From: Pseudomonadota bacterium
Lineage (GTDB): Bacteria; Pseudomonadota; Gammaproteobacteria; Burkholderiales; Sulfuriferulaceae
Assembly (NCBI GenBank): GCA_021790625.1
Contig: JAJYGL010000150.1
Span: 1 to 7,650, forward strand
Direction of reading: 5' to 3'
DNA: 7,650 nucleotides
In this document: positions 1-6,622 of the stretch, in pieces
Layout: each line of letters starts with the position of its first letter
How positions within the stretch are numbered: position 1 is the first letter of the stretch
Made by a program: the position numbers and the translations under genes
Notes under the pieces: generated by a model
What the model was told of the DNA's origin: nothing
What the model saw: only the letters and a program-made list of their open reading frames with translations
Database searches by the model: none

Positions 1-527
1 GTGAAACAGCGGCAGGTGACGATTATGGCGCCATGCGCGAAGCGTTGCGGCGGCGTTATGTCCGGGTACAGGAAGGTGAGGGTGTATTGCCGGATTTGTT
101 GCTCATCGATGGCGGGTTGGGGCAGGTACGGGCTGTCATGACTGTGCTGACTGAGCTGGGTATACATGATCTGGCTGTGGTGGGCGTTGCCAAAGGAGTG
201 ACGCGTAAAGCCGGGCTGGAACAACTGGTTTCGCCCGATGGCAGCGTGCTTCGTTTGGCGCCAGAAGATGCTGCGCTGCACCTGATACAGGAAATTCGTG
301 ATGAAGCGCATCGGTTTGCCATTACCGGGCATCGTGCGCGCCGTGCCAAAACGCGTCAGGTGTCGGCGTTGGAGGATATTCCTGGCGTGGGACCAAAACG
401 GCGGCAGAAATTGTTGGCGCGATTCGGTGGCCTGCGGGAATTGCGCAACGCGGCATTGGAAGACATCGCCGGGGTGGAAGGAATCAGCGAACCGTTGGCG
501 CAAGCCATTTATCAGGCGTTGCACTGA
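1..527 (+). CDS. uvrC: UvrABC excinuclease subunit C, C-terminal part (5' end outside window)
   Basis: UvrC makes the two incisions flanking a lesion in nucleotide excision repair, acting with UvrA and UvrB in the cytoplasm. The frame is open from base 3 and encodes the last 174 residues of a protein usually about 600 long. Visible features are the GDDYGAMREALRRRY segment, then LLIDGGLGQ, whose Asp (codon 108-110) belongs to the RNase H-like catalytic site for the 5' incision. RDEAHRFAI follows, with the conserved catalytic-site His at codon 309-311. The end is a tandem helix-hairpin-helix DNA-binding region (about 354-524) containing IPGVGPKRRQKLL and a second, more degenerate GVEGISEPLA hairpin. 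The gene ends with TGA at 525-527 and converges on the yihY-like gene 60 bp away. No strong terminator hairpin is visible between them. The family assignment is secure; the start lies outside the window. Confidence 0.97.
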   Translation, partial: ETAAGDDYGAMREALRRRYVRVQEGEGVLPDLLLIDGGLGQVRAVMTVLTELGIHDLAVVGVAKGVTRKAGLEQLVSPDGSVLRLAPEDAALHLIQEIRDEAHRFAITGHRARRAKTRQVSALEDIPGVGPKRRQKLLARFGGLRELRNAALEDIAGVEGISEPLAQAIYQALH

Positions 528-587
528 TGATTGCCAAAAACTGTCTGATATGGGGTGGCATTGGTGTCGGGGCGGCCGGATTTATCG

Positions 588-1805
588 TCACGAATGAGGG
601 TGATTTGCCTGCATCCAGTCGGCCAGTGTGCGTTGCGGTTGTTGAACGAGTTGTTCCAGTGTCTGGCTGGCTGGATGAGGCTGAAAAACGAGATGTTCGA
701 AGATAGTGCGCAGGACGATGCGGTCAGGTGGCATCGCTAGTGCCCAGCCTTTGCCGCTGCGTAGCAACCAGTGTTGTTCGGCGAGCTGTGGTAGTACGGT
801 TTCCATGATATCCCATTGCGCGTGGGTATTTTCGGCCAGTTGCCGTAAGGTGACGATTTCGCCATGCTGTTGTGCCGTTGCCAATTGGCGCAGTATTTGT
901 AATGCCACATAAAACATCTCGCCGGGGTTGTGTTGATGCGCCAGATGCGGTTGCCGATAATAAGGTAGCGCGGCAGTCAGCGTGGCGCCGAACAGTACCG
1001 TCATCCAGGACAGATAAATCCAGAGCAGAAACAGTGGCAATGCTGCAAAAGGGCCATAAATGACAGTATAAGTAGAAAAATGGCTGATGTAATGTGAAAA
1101 CAGTGTTTTCATTCCCTCGAAGCATAACCCGCCTATCAACCCGCCCAGCCAGGCGTGACTGGCTGGTACATAGCGGTTTGGCACGGTGGAATAGAGCAGG
1201 GAAAGTGCGGTGACCGTGAGCAGGATCGGGGTCAGCTTTAGTCCCAGCAGATGTAAACCGCCAATGCTCTGATCAATGTTGAGCGCGAATCGAGAAAGAT
1301 AAGACGTCAGGTACAGGCTTGCCCCCATCAACAATGGTCCCAGCGTCAGCAATACCCAATAAATCAGAAAACGTTGTACCAGCGCGCGTTGGTGCCGGAC
1401 ATGCCAGATATTGTTCAATGCATGCTCGATGGTTTGCATGAGCATCAACGAAGTTACTGCCAGTGCCAACGTGCCGATGGCGGTCAGTTTGCCTGCATTT
1501 TGTGAAAATTGTGGCACGTAGGTTTGCATGAGCTTGCTGGCAGTTTCCGGCATCATGTTTTGCAGCAAAAAATTTTTCAGATTGATGGAAACACTGGCGA
1601 AGGCCGGAAATGCCGTGAGAATGGTAATCCCCAACGCGAGTAGCGGAACGATGGCCAGTAACGAGGTATAAGTCAGACTGGCTGCAGTTTGTCCCGACCC
1701 GTCGAGCATGAAGCGGCGTAACACCAGCAGGCAGAACTGATAAAAACGTAGCCATGGCTTCGGTAGCTTGTCTGAGAGGGATTTGCTTGACGGTAATATG
1801 TTCAA
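588..1805 (-). CDS. YihY/BrkB-family inner membrane protein with C-terminal extension
   Basis: This 405-residue protein belongs to the YihY/BrkB family, long mislabelled 'ribonuclease BN'. The family's molecular role is unsettled. About six hydrophobic segments are visible, near residues 41-65, 106-128, 146-170, 190-208, 217-235 and 249-280. Family-typical stretches are GQTAASLTYTSLLAIVPLLA (38-57) and the polar-aromatic YTVIYGPFAALPLFLLWIYL region (246-265). Residues from about 290 to 405 form a soluble tail (FYVALQILRQLA, then IVTLRQLAENTHAQWDIMETVL) that looks like a small helical, possibly winged-helix, domain. E. coli YihY, at about 290 residues, lacks it, but long forms are common in betaproteobacteria. 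The start is TTG at 1805-1803, directly after an in-frame TGA, with a modest GGGTAG upstream. The next in-frame ATG (residue 33) would remove the conserved N-terminal helix. The family is sure; the function is not. Confidence 0.92.
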   Translation of the reverse strand: MNILPSSKSLSDKLPKPWLRFYQFCLLVLRRFMLDGSGQTAASLTYTSLLAIVPLLALGITILTAFPAFASVSINLKNFLLQNMMPETASKLMQTYVPQFSQNAGKLTAIGTLALAVTSLMLMQTIEHALNNIWHVRHQRALVQRFLIYWVLLTLGPLLMGASLYLTSYLSRFALNIDQSIGGLHLLGLKLTPILLTVTALSLLYSTVPNRYVPASHAWLGGLIGGLCFEGMKTLFSHYISHFSTYTVIYGPFAALPLFLLWIYLSWMTVLFGATLTAALPYYRQPHLAHQHNPGEMFYVALQILRQLATAQQHGEIVTLRQLAENTHAQWDIMETVLPQLAEQHWLLRSGKGWALAMPPDRIVLRTIFEHLVFQPHPASQTLEQLVQQPQRTLADWMQANHPHS

Positions 1806-1907
1806 TCATCTACCCAAAAGATATGCCTGACATGGGCGCAGTGTAGCGGAAAAAAGTTGCAATCGCTATCGTGCGGGTTGATATAGGGAAGCGCTGATTT
1901 ATTCCTC

Positions 1908-2028
1908 CATGAGCCGCGTTGCGAGTCAAATCGGGAAGATCGCGACGCGTACGGCGCAGGTCGTAGCTGGGACTTTGACACCAAGCCGTACAGACACGCG
2001 AGCGCCCGATTTGACCGCAACCCGCATG
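1908..2028. repeat. Long imperfect hairpin inside the 277-bp element
   Basis: Two arms face each other across a 29-nt apical loop (1956-1984). The outer arm pairs GTTGCGaGTCAAATCGGG (1918-1935, the lower-case a being a bulge) with CCCGATTTGACCGCAAC (2005-2021). The inner arm pairs GTACGGC (1949-1955) with GCCGTAC (1985-1991), and a CGCG/CGCG match lies between the two. CATG tetramers at 1908-1911 and 2025-2028 close the outside. This gives roughly 45 imperfectly paired positions per arm, which could form a cruciform in DNA or a hairpin in RNA. The right arm lies wholly within the 138-bp segment missing from the shorter copy, so the short copy cannot form this structure. Confidence 0.75.
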
Positions 2029-2068
2029 GGACGGGGCTTGGCGGGCGAACTGCCACGTTGTGCCGCTG

Positions 2069-2090
2069 GTCAAGGAGAATAACCCTTGAC
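2069..2090. repeat. Small hairpin (7-bp stem) in the copy-specific insert
   Basis: GTCAAGG at 2069-2075 is perfectly complementary to CCTTGAC at 2084-2090 across an 8-nt A-rich loop. It lies within the 138 bases unique to the long element. No T-run follows on either strand, so it is not a typical intrinsic terminator. Confidence 0.5.
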
Positions 2091-2164
2091 GGCGCGTCAC
2101 GCCTTGCATTTCATCCCGCCAGGCCGCCGTCGCGGCTATGTGGGAATAGATCAGCACTTCCATA

Positions 2165-2228
2165 GGGAACCATTGATTTTGCTTGCATGGTCGCGGTGAC
2201 GGTTCATGATGGAATAAATCAGCGATTA
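2165..2228 (+). mobile_element. Degenerate short copy of the TA-flanked element (about 64 bp)
   Basis: It abuts the long copy and shares the TA at 2163-2164. The left end GGGAACCATTGATTTT and the right end ATGGAATAAATCAGCG match the ends of the copy at 7384-7522, and CATGGTCGCGGTGACGG recalls that copy's CATGGCCGCGACGGCGG. Almost all of the interior is gone and the right tip is eroded by about two bases; TA occurs at 2229-2230. Its orientation is that of the 7384 copy and opposite to its immediate neighbour. It is either an internally deleted remnant or a minimal pair of ends. Confidence 0.65.
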
Positions 2229-2328
2229 TAAGGACGGCTCCCGGTTTGGCAAGAGACGCTTCGTGTTTTGGTGAGGCTGAAACTTAGATTGTGTAACCAC
2301 CTAAAAATCTCCTGCAAAACAAAATTCT

Positions 2329-2343
2329 GCACGATTGTCGTGC
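2329..2343. promoter_or_regulatory. Hyphenated palindrome upstream of aroC (possible operator)
   Basis: GCACGA and TCGTGC form a perfect 6-bp inverted repeat around TTG. It lies 58 bp before the aroC ATG and about 20 bp before the A+T-rich TTAAAAT stretch at 2364-2370. Its position would suit a repressor or activator site. No specific regulator is recognised and the stretch is short enough to arise by chance. Confidence 0.3.
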
Positions 2344-2401
2344 GAATTTATGCACAGATCGGGTTAAAATACGGTTTTTGGTATTGGCATTGGCGGTTGG
2401 T

Positions 2402-3487
2402 ATGGCAGGCAGCAGTTTGGGAACTCTGTTTCGGGTGACGTCGTTTGGTGAGTCGCACGGTCCGGCAATTGGTTGCGTGGTCGATGGCTGCCCACCGGGG
2501 ATGGCGTTGTGTGAGCAGGACATTCAGCACGATCTGGATCGGCGCAAGCCTGGTACGTCGCGTCACGTGACCCAGCGGCGTGAATCGGATACCGTGCAGA
2601 TTTTATCTGGTGTATTCGAAGGCAAGACCACTGGCACGCCGATTGCGCTGTTGATTCAGAATGAAGACCAGCGCAGCAAGGATTACGGTAATCTGGCGGA
2701 TACTTTTCGTCCCGGGCATGCGGATTATACGTATTGGCGCAAGTATGGCATTCGCGATTATCGCGGCGGTGGTCGTTCGTCGGCACGTGAAACGGCGGTG
2801 CGGGTGGCGGCCGGTGCGGTGGCGCGCAAGTGGCTGCATGAACGCTACGGCGTCAGGATTCGTGGGTATCTCGCGCAATTGGGGCCGATTGCCATTCCGC
2901 TGACTGATTGGGATGCCGTTGATAATAATCCGTTTTTTGCGCCGGATATGGCCAGTGTGCCGGCGCTGGAGCAATTCATGGACGAATTGCGTCGCGCGGG
3001 CGATTCGATTGGTGCAAAGGTTACTGTCATGGCATCCGGCGTGCCGGCGGGTTGGGGCGAGCCGGTGTATGATCGCCTCGATGCTGACCTTGCCCATGCC
3101 TTGATGAGTATCAATGCCGTCAAGGGGGTGGAGATTGGCGCCGGTTTTGCTGCGATTACCCAGCGTGGCAGCGAGCATGGCGATGAAATCACGCCGCAGG
3201 GATTTTTGTCCAATCACGCAGGCGGCATTCTGGGCGGGATTTCCAGCGGTCAGGATGTGGTGGCAAACATTGCCATCAAACCAACTTCCAGCATTCGTTT
3301 GCCGCGTCGTTCCATCAATCGGCAAGGCGAGTCTGTACTGGTCGAAACGCATGGTCGCCATGATCCTTGCGTGGGTATTCGCGCGACGCCGATTGCTGAA
3401 GCCATGTTGGCGATTGTGTTGATGGATCACGCATTGATGAACCGTGCGCAGTGTGGCGATGTGCTTAGCCCGGACGGTGGGCGGTGA
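2402..3487 (+). CDS. aroC: Chorismate synthase
   Basis: AroC catalyses the last step of the shikimate pathway, conversion of 5-enolpyruvylshikimate 3-phosphate to chorismate with loss of phosphate. It needs reduced FMN and acts in the cytoplasm as a tetramer. From the ATG at 2402 the product has 361 residues, the same length as E. coli AroC. Conserved stretches include FGESHG (15-20, His19), RRKPGTSRHVTQRRESD (47-63), RPGHADYT (103-110, His106), YRGGGRSSARET (120-131), GFLSNHAGGILGGISSGQ (267-284) and GRHDPC (318-323). His19 and His106 match the two conserved histidines important for catalysis in the family. Upstream in-frame TTG codons from 2378 would add residues not typical of the family, so MAGSSLGTLFRVTSFG is preferred as the start. 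No strong Shine-Dalgarno sequence is seen. The 3' end overlaps yoaA by 23 bp on the opposite strand. Confidence 0.98.
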   Translation: MAGSSLGTLFRVTSFGESHGPAIGCVVDGCPPGMALCEQDIQHDLDRRKPGTSRHVTQRRESDTVQILSGVFEGKTTGTPIALLIQNEDQRSKDYGNLADTFRPGHADYTYWRKYGIRDYRGGGRSSARETAVRVAAGAVARKWLHERYGVRIRGYLAQLGPIAIPLTDWDAVDNNPFFAPDMASVPALEQFMDELRRAGDSIGAKVTVMASGVPAGWGEPVYDRLDADLAHALMSINAVKGVEIGAGFAAITQRGSEHGDEITPQGFLSNHAGGILGGISSGQDVVANIAIKPTSSIRLPRRSINRQGESVLVETHGRHDPCVGIRATPIAEAMLAIVLMDHALMNRAQCGDVLSPDGGR

Positions 3488-5399
3488 GGAAGGCGATGGC
3501 TTCTTCGGGTTTGCGCGTGCGTTGCATGGGTGGAAGGCTTTGCCAGATGCGGCGGCCGTAAGGTTTGTCAGTCAGACGCGGGTCGCAGATCATCAGTACC
3601 CCGTAATCGTTTTCGTCGCGAATCAGGCGACCAGCGCCCTGCTTGAGGCTGATGACGGCATGGGGTAGCTGATAATCCATAAAGGCATTGCCGCCAGTTT
3701 TTTTGATGTGTTCAATGCGGGCTGACAGCACAGGGTCGTCGGGTGGGGAGAAGGGCAGGCGGTCGATGACCACCAGGCTCAAAGCGTCGCCTTTGACGTC
3801 CACCCCTTCCCAGAATCCCTGGCTGGCGAGCAGGATGCAATGTGGGTGGGTGCGGAACTGGTGCAGGAGGTCGCTACGTGGACGTTCTCCTTGCATCAGG
3901 ATGGTGATTTCTTTTTGTTTGAGTGAGTTCTGCAACAGCGTTTGTGCTTCGCGCATGGCGCGCAGTGAGGTAAACAGCAGGAATGCGCGTCCTTTGTTGG
4001 CGAGAATGAGTGGCAGAGCGGCCTGTACGACGGCAGTCGTATAGGTTGGCGAGTTGGGGTCAGGCATGTCGGGCGGTGCGAACAGCAAGCCCTGTTCGGC
4101 GTAGCAAAACGGGCTATCCCAATTGGCGCAATCGGTTTCATTCAACCCGGTCTGTCGGCAGTAATGGGAAAAATCGCCTTTGACCGAGAGGGTTGCCGAG
4201 GTAAAAATCCAGCTGCGTTCTTCATCCATCTGGCGGGAAAAAATCTCTGCCACGGAAAGAGGCGTGGCATTGAAGGCGATGCTGTGGCTGAATATTTCCA
4301 GCCAGCGTACCAGATTGGCGTCGTGATGTTGTTGCCAGCGCACCCATTGCTCGGCAAACCGTCCCCCTGTTTGCCAGGCAAGGTCGATGGCGGGGTTGCG
4401 TGCGGCCTGTTTTTGCAGATGGGCGTTGACAGTATTCAGCGCGTCGAGGCAGGTTTGTAACTGTGTCGAGGCTTTTTGTAAAAAACGTTCGGCTGACCAG
4501 CGGCCGGTGTCGGTGCCAAAGGGTAGACGCAGGTCGCGCAGGGTTTTTTCCAGCGCATCGCAACTCTCGCCGAGTGCCGGAAAATCCTTGCAATGGATGT
4601 TGGCTTCGATGCGGGTGTCGCGAGCGAAGGTCAGCAGTTGCCCTGTGCTCAGGTTGTCACCAAAAAACAGGCCGGCTGTTTCCGGCAATTGATGGGCTTC
4701 ATCAAAAATGACAGTATGTGTGGCGGGTAATAATTCGGCAACGCCTTCGTCCCGTAGCCAGACATCAGCGAAGAACAGGTGATGGTTGACGACGACGATG
4801 TCGGCTTCCATGGCACGTTTACGGGCAGCGAATAAAAAACATTCGCCAATGTGCGGGCATTCGCCGTTCAGGCAGTTTTCGCGGGTCGAGGTGGCATATT
4901 GCCAGACTGGTGCATCTTCCGGTATATCGGTGAATCCGGCTTTATCGCCATCTTGTGTCTGGGTGGAAAATTGCCGGATACGCTCCAGTTGGGCACCGGT
5001 TTCCGGGCGGTCAAAGCGTTGGTTTTGCATGTTGCGTTCCAGGTGCCAGGTACAGATATAGTTGGCGCGACCTTTGAGCAGGGCGGAATTCAGGGTGCAT
5101 TTCAGGGCGGCCTTGGCCAAGGGCAGGTCGCGGTAGAATAATTGATCTTGCAGATGACGGGTGCCGGTTGAAATGATGACTTTGTGTGCGGCCAGAAGGG
5201 CTGGAATCAGGTAAGCCAGCGTTTTCCCAGTGCCGGTACCTGCTTCGGCAACCAGGACGCTTTTGTTGGCAATGGTGTCACGGATTCTTTGCGCCATCTG
5301 CAGTTGCCCTTCCCGAGGGCGGAAATCGGGGAGTGTGGCGGCCAGTTCGCCATCGGCAGCAAAAATGCGCTCCAGTTCGTCTTTGGCCTTGCTGTTCAT
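3465..5399 (-). CDS. yoaA: YoaA/DinG-family iron-sulfur ATP-dependent DNA helicase
   Basis: This 644-residue superfamily 2, XPD/Rad3-like 5'-3' DNA helicase is closest in layout to E. coli YoaA (about 636 residues), which works with HolC (the DNA polymerase III chi subunit) at damaged replication forks. Visible features are a Q-motif-like FRPREGQLQMA (26-36), Walker A AEAGTGTGKT (51-60), and four cysteines placed as iron-sulfur ligands (Cys116, Cys176, Cys181, Cys187, in NYIC and NCLNGECPHIGEC). Also present are VVNHHLFFAD (203-212), the DEAH box (233-236), FTSATLSV, EGVDVKGDALSLVVIDRLPF, and motif VI QGAGRLIR (587-594). All key motifs are present, so the enzyme should be active. The start ATG overlaps the lplT stop as ATGA and no Shine-Dalgarno sequence precedes it. 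That places it last in a minus-strand operon and suggests coupled translation. DinG is the main alternative name, but the LPDFRPREGQLQM and SPPDDPVL stretches favour YoaA. Confidence 0.95.
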   Translation of the reverse strand: MNSKAKDELERIFAADGELAATLPDFRPREGQLQMAQRIRDTIANKSVLVAEAGTGTGKTLAYLIPALLAAHKVIISTGTRHLQDQLFYRDLPLAKAALKCTLNSALLKGRANYICTWHLERNMQNQRFDRPETGAQLERIRQFSTQTQDGDKAGFTDIPEDAPVWQYATSTRENCLNGECPHIGECFLFAARKRAMEADIVVVNHHLFFADVWLRDEGVAELLPATHTVIFDEAHQLPETAGLFFGDNLSTGQLLTFARDTRIEANIHCKDFPALGESCDALEKTLRDLRLPFGTDTGRWSAERFLQKASTQLQTCLDALNTVNAHLQKQAARNPAIDLAWQTGGRFAEQWVRWQQHHDANLVRWLEIFSHSIAFNATPLSVAEIFSRQMDEERSWIFTSATLSVKGDFSHYCRQTGLNETDCANWDSPFCYAEQGLLFAPPDMPDPNSPTYTTAVVQAALPLILANKGRAFLLFTSLRAMREAQTLLQNSLKQKEITILMQGERPRSDLLHQFRTHPHCILLASQGFWEGVDVKGDALSLVVIDRLPFSPPDDPVLSARIEHIKKTGGNAFMDYQLPHAVISLKQGAGRLIRDENDYGVLMICDPRLTDKPYGRRIWQSLPPMQRTRKPEEAIAFLTAHRPG

Positions 5400-6622
5400 T
5401 GGTGTTGTGCTGGATCGATATGGCGAAAGTGAATACGGATGATGAGCATCGAAAGGCTGATGAACGCGCCGAAAATGATGGTAATGATATCGACGGACAA
5501 GCCTGCGTGATCGAGCAGGGCGTAAAGCCCCAGCATGAAAAGGATGGATAGATTTTCGTTGAAATTTTGCACCGCAATCGAGTGTCCGGCGCCCATGAGT
5601 AAATGACCGCGATGTTGTAGCAGCGCATTCATCGGTACGACGAAAAATCCGCCCAGAATGCCAATGATGGTGAGCAGTATGCCAGCACCAAGTGCTGTAT
5701 GCACGGCAGCCATGCTCATGACAACGATGCCCATGACGATGCCGGTGGAAATGACACGTACCGAGTCCTGCAATCGAACGAATTCACCGGCAATCACCGC
5801 GCCAACGGCAATGCCCAGCGCAACCAGCGCGGTCAGTTGAGAGGCCTGTTGCATGGAAAAATGCAGCGTGACGAGCGCCCACGCCAGCACGACCAGCCGT
5901 AATGTGGCGCCAGCACCCCAGAACAGCGTGGTAACGGCAAGGGATACTTGTCCTAATGGATCACGCCATAGCTGGACGAAACTGGCCCAGAAATCGCGCA
6001 CCAGGGCGACAGGGTTGCGGTTGGGTGTAGCATGATCTGGTGCCGTAACAGGAATGAACAGATTGAATATTGCCGCTGCGATATATAGCAGGGCAACGAA
6101 CAGAATGGCAATTTTTGCGACATCGGTGTCACCGTGCCAGGCCAGATGAGTCGTCAGTATTGCGCTGAAATGCGGGTTGAGCAGGACCCCGCCCAAGAGG
6201 GCGCCAAGAATGATGGCGAAGACTGTGGCGCCTTCCATCCATGCGTTGGCAGCCACCAGTTTTTCTGCCGGCAGGTATTCAGTGAGGATGCCGTATTTGG
6301 CGGGTGAATATCCCGCTGCACCGAGTCCAACGATGGCATACGAGATGAGAGGGTGTACACCGGTCAGCATGGCGATGCAACCGCCGAGCTTGATGTTGTT
6401 GCACAGGAACATGACCCGGCCTTTGGACAGCGCATCGGAAAATGCGCCGACGAAGGGTGCCAACAGGATATAAGAGACGATAAAGAATTCCTGTAATACC
6501 GGCGTGTACCAATTTGGGTCGTGTGCTTCTTTCAGAAGAGCAATCGCGGCAAATAGCAGACTGTTATCGGCCAACGCGGATAAAAACTGCGCGACCAGTA
6601 TGGTGTAAAACCCAAGATTCAT
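5396..6622 (-). CDS. lplT: LplT-like lysophospholipid transporter (MFS)
   Basis: LplT flips lysophospholipids such as lysophosphatidylethanolamine across the inner membrane for reacylation. The product has 408 residues and is hydrophobic throughout, with about 10-12 membrane segments as expected for the major facilitator superfamily. Characteristic matches to E. coli LplT are VAQFLSALADNSLLFA (10-25), YILLAPFVGAFSDALSKGRVM (51-71), GAAGYSPAKYGILTEYLP (101-118), LFWGAGATLR (233-242) and GGFFVVPMNALLQHRG (324-339), followed by AVQNFNEN. The start ATG (6622-6620) overlaps the stop of the upstream TM2-like gene as ATGA, and the stop overlaps the start of yoaA in the same way. No Shine-Dalgarno sequence precedes the start. 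In E. coli lplT is paired with the acyltransferase gene aas; none is present in this window. The family is clear; the substrate is inferred from homology. Confidence 0.92.
   Translation of the reverse strand: MNLGFYTILVAQFLSALADNSLLFAAIALLKEAHDPNWYTPVLQEFFIVSYILLAPFVGAFSDALSKGRVMFLCNNIKLGGCIAMLTGVHPLISYAIVGLGAAGYSPAKYGILTEYLPAEKLVAANAWMEGATVFAIILGALLGGVLLNPHFSAILTTHLAWHGDTDVAKIAILFVALLYIAAAIFNLFIPVTAPDHATPNRNPVALVRDFWASFVQLWRDPLGQVSLAVTTLFWGAGATLRLVVLAWALVTLHFSMQQASQLTALVALGIAVGAVIAGEFVRLQDSVRVISTGIVMGIVVMSMAAVHTALGAGILLTIIGILGGFFVVPMNALLQHRGHLLMGAGHSIAVQNFNENLSILFMLGLYALLDHAGLSVDIITIIFGAFISLSMLIIRIHFRHIDPAQHQ

Larger units (their letters stand above)
1886..2162 (-). mobile_element. MITE-like palindromic element, long copy (277 bp)
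   Basis: A non-autonomous repeat flanked by TA on both sides (1884-1885 and 2163-2164). Its ends are imperfect inverted repeats, GGGAAGCGCTGATTTATTCC on the left and the complement of GGAATAGATCAGCACTTCC on the right, each followed inward by a CATG-like tetramer. Its first 103 bp match the reverse complement of the copy at 7384-7522 with about six differences, and the last 36 bp also match. Between them lie 138 extra bases (1989-2126) absent from that copy. No transposase is encoded. The size, TA flanks and long imperfect terminal inverted repeats are the pattern of Correia-type elements and other MITEs, which are usually mobilised by IS630-like transposases. The mobiliser here is inferred, not seen. 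Confidence 0.8.
1806..2401. other. Gene-free divergent intergenic region between yihY-like gene and aroC
   Basis: This stretch of about 600 bp must hold the promoters of the leftward yihY-like gene and of rightward aroC. Positions 1886-2228 are occupied by two abutting copies of a palindromic TA-flanked element. The remaining unique DNA is 1806-1883 and about 2231-2401. The latter is A+T-rich near 2281-2370, with a hyphenated palindrome at 2329-2343 and a TTAAAAT stretch at 2364-2370 that could serve as a -10 box. No well-spaced -35 partner is seen. An open frame on the minus strand (1810-2163) runs through the element but is judged non-coding, because the differences between element copies do not follow codon positions. 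Confidence 0.75.

Noticed and set aside
527..706. Plus-strand frame of 59 codons starting at an ATG that overlaps the uvrC stop (MIAKNCLIWGGIGVGAAGFI...)
   Set aside because: The overlap and glycine-rich opening look inviting, but most of the frame is antisense to the well-supported yihY-like gene and its later part has no protein-like pattern.
1810..2163. 117-residue minus-strand frame in the intergenic region
   Set aside because: It lies almost entirely in a repeated palindromic element, and the codon-changing differences between copies argue against selection on a protein.
2378..2401. Extended aroC start at TTG 2378 (MVLALAVG before MAGSSLG)
   Set aside because: Chorismate synthases start a few residues before the LGTLFRVTSFGESHG stretch. 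The ATG at 2402 gives the standard 361-residue length.
2603..3430. 275-residue minus-strand frame opposite aroC
   Set aside because: It is a shadow of aroC caused by its codon usage. It is basic and low in pattern, with no family resemblance.
4387..5551. Several plus-strand frames of 80-120 residues opposite yoaA and lplT
   Set aside because: All lie antisense to genes with clear family motifs along their full length.
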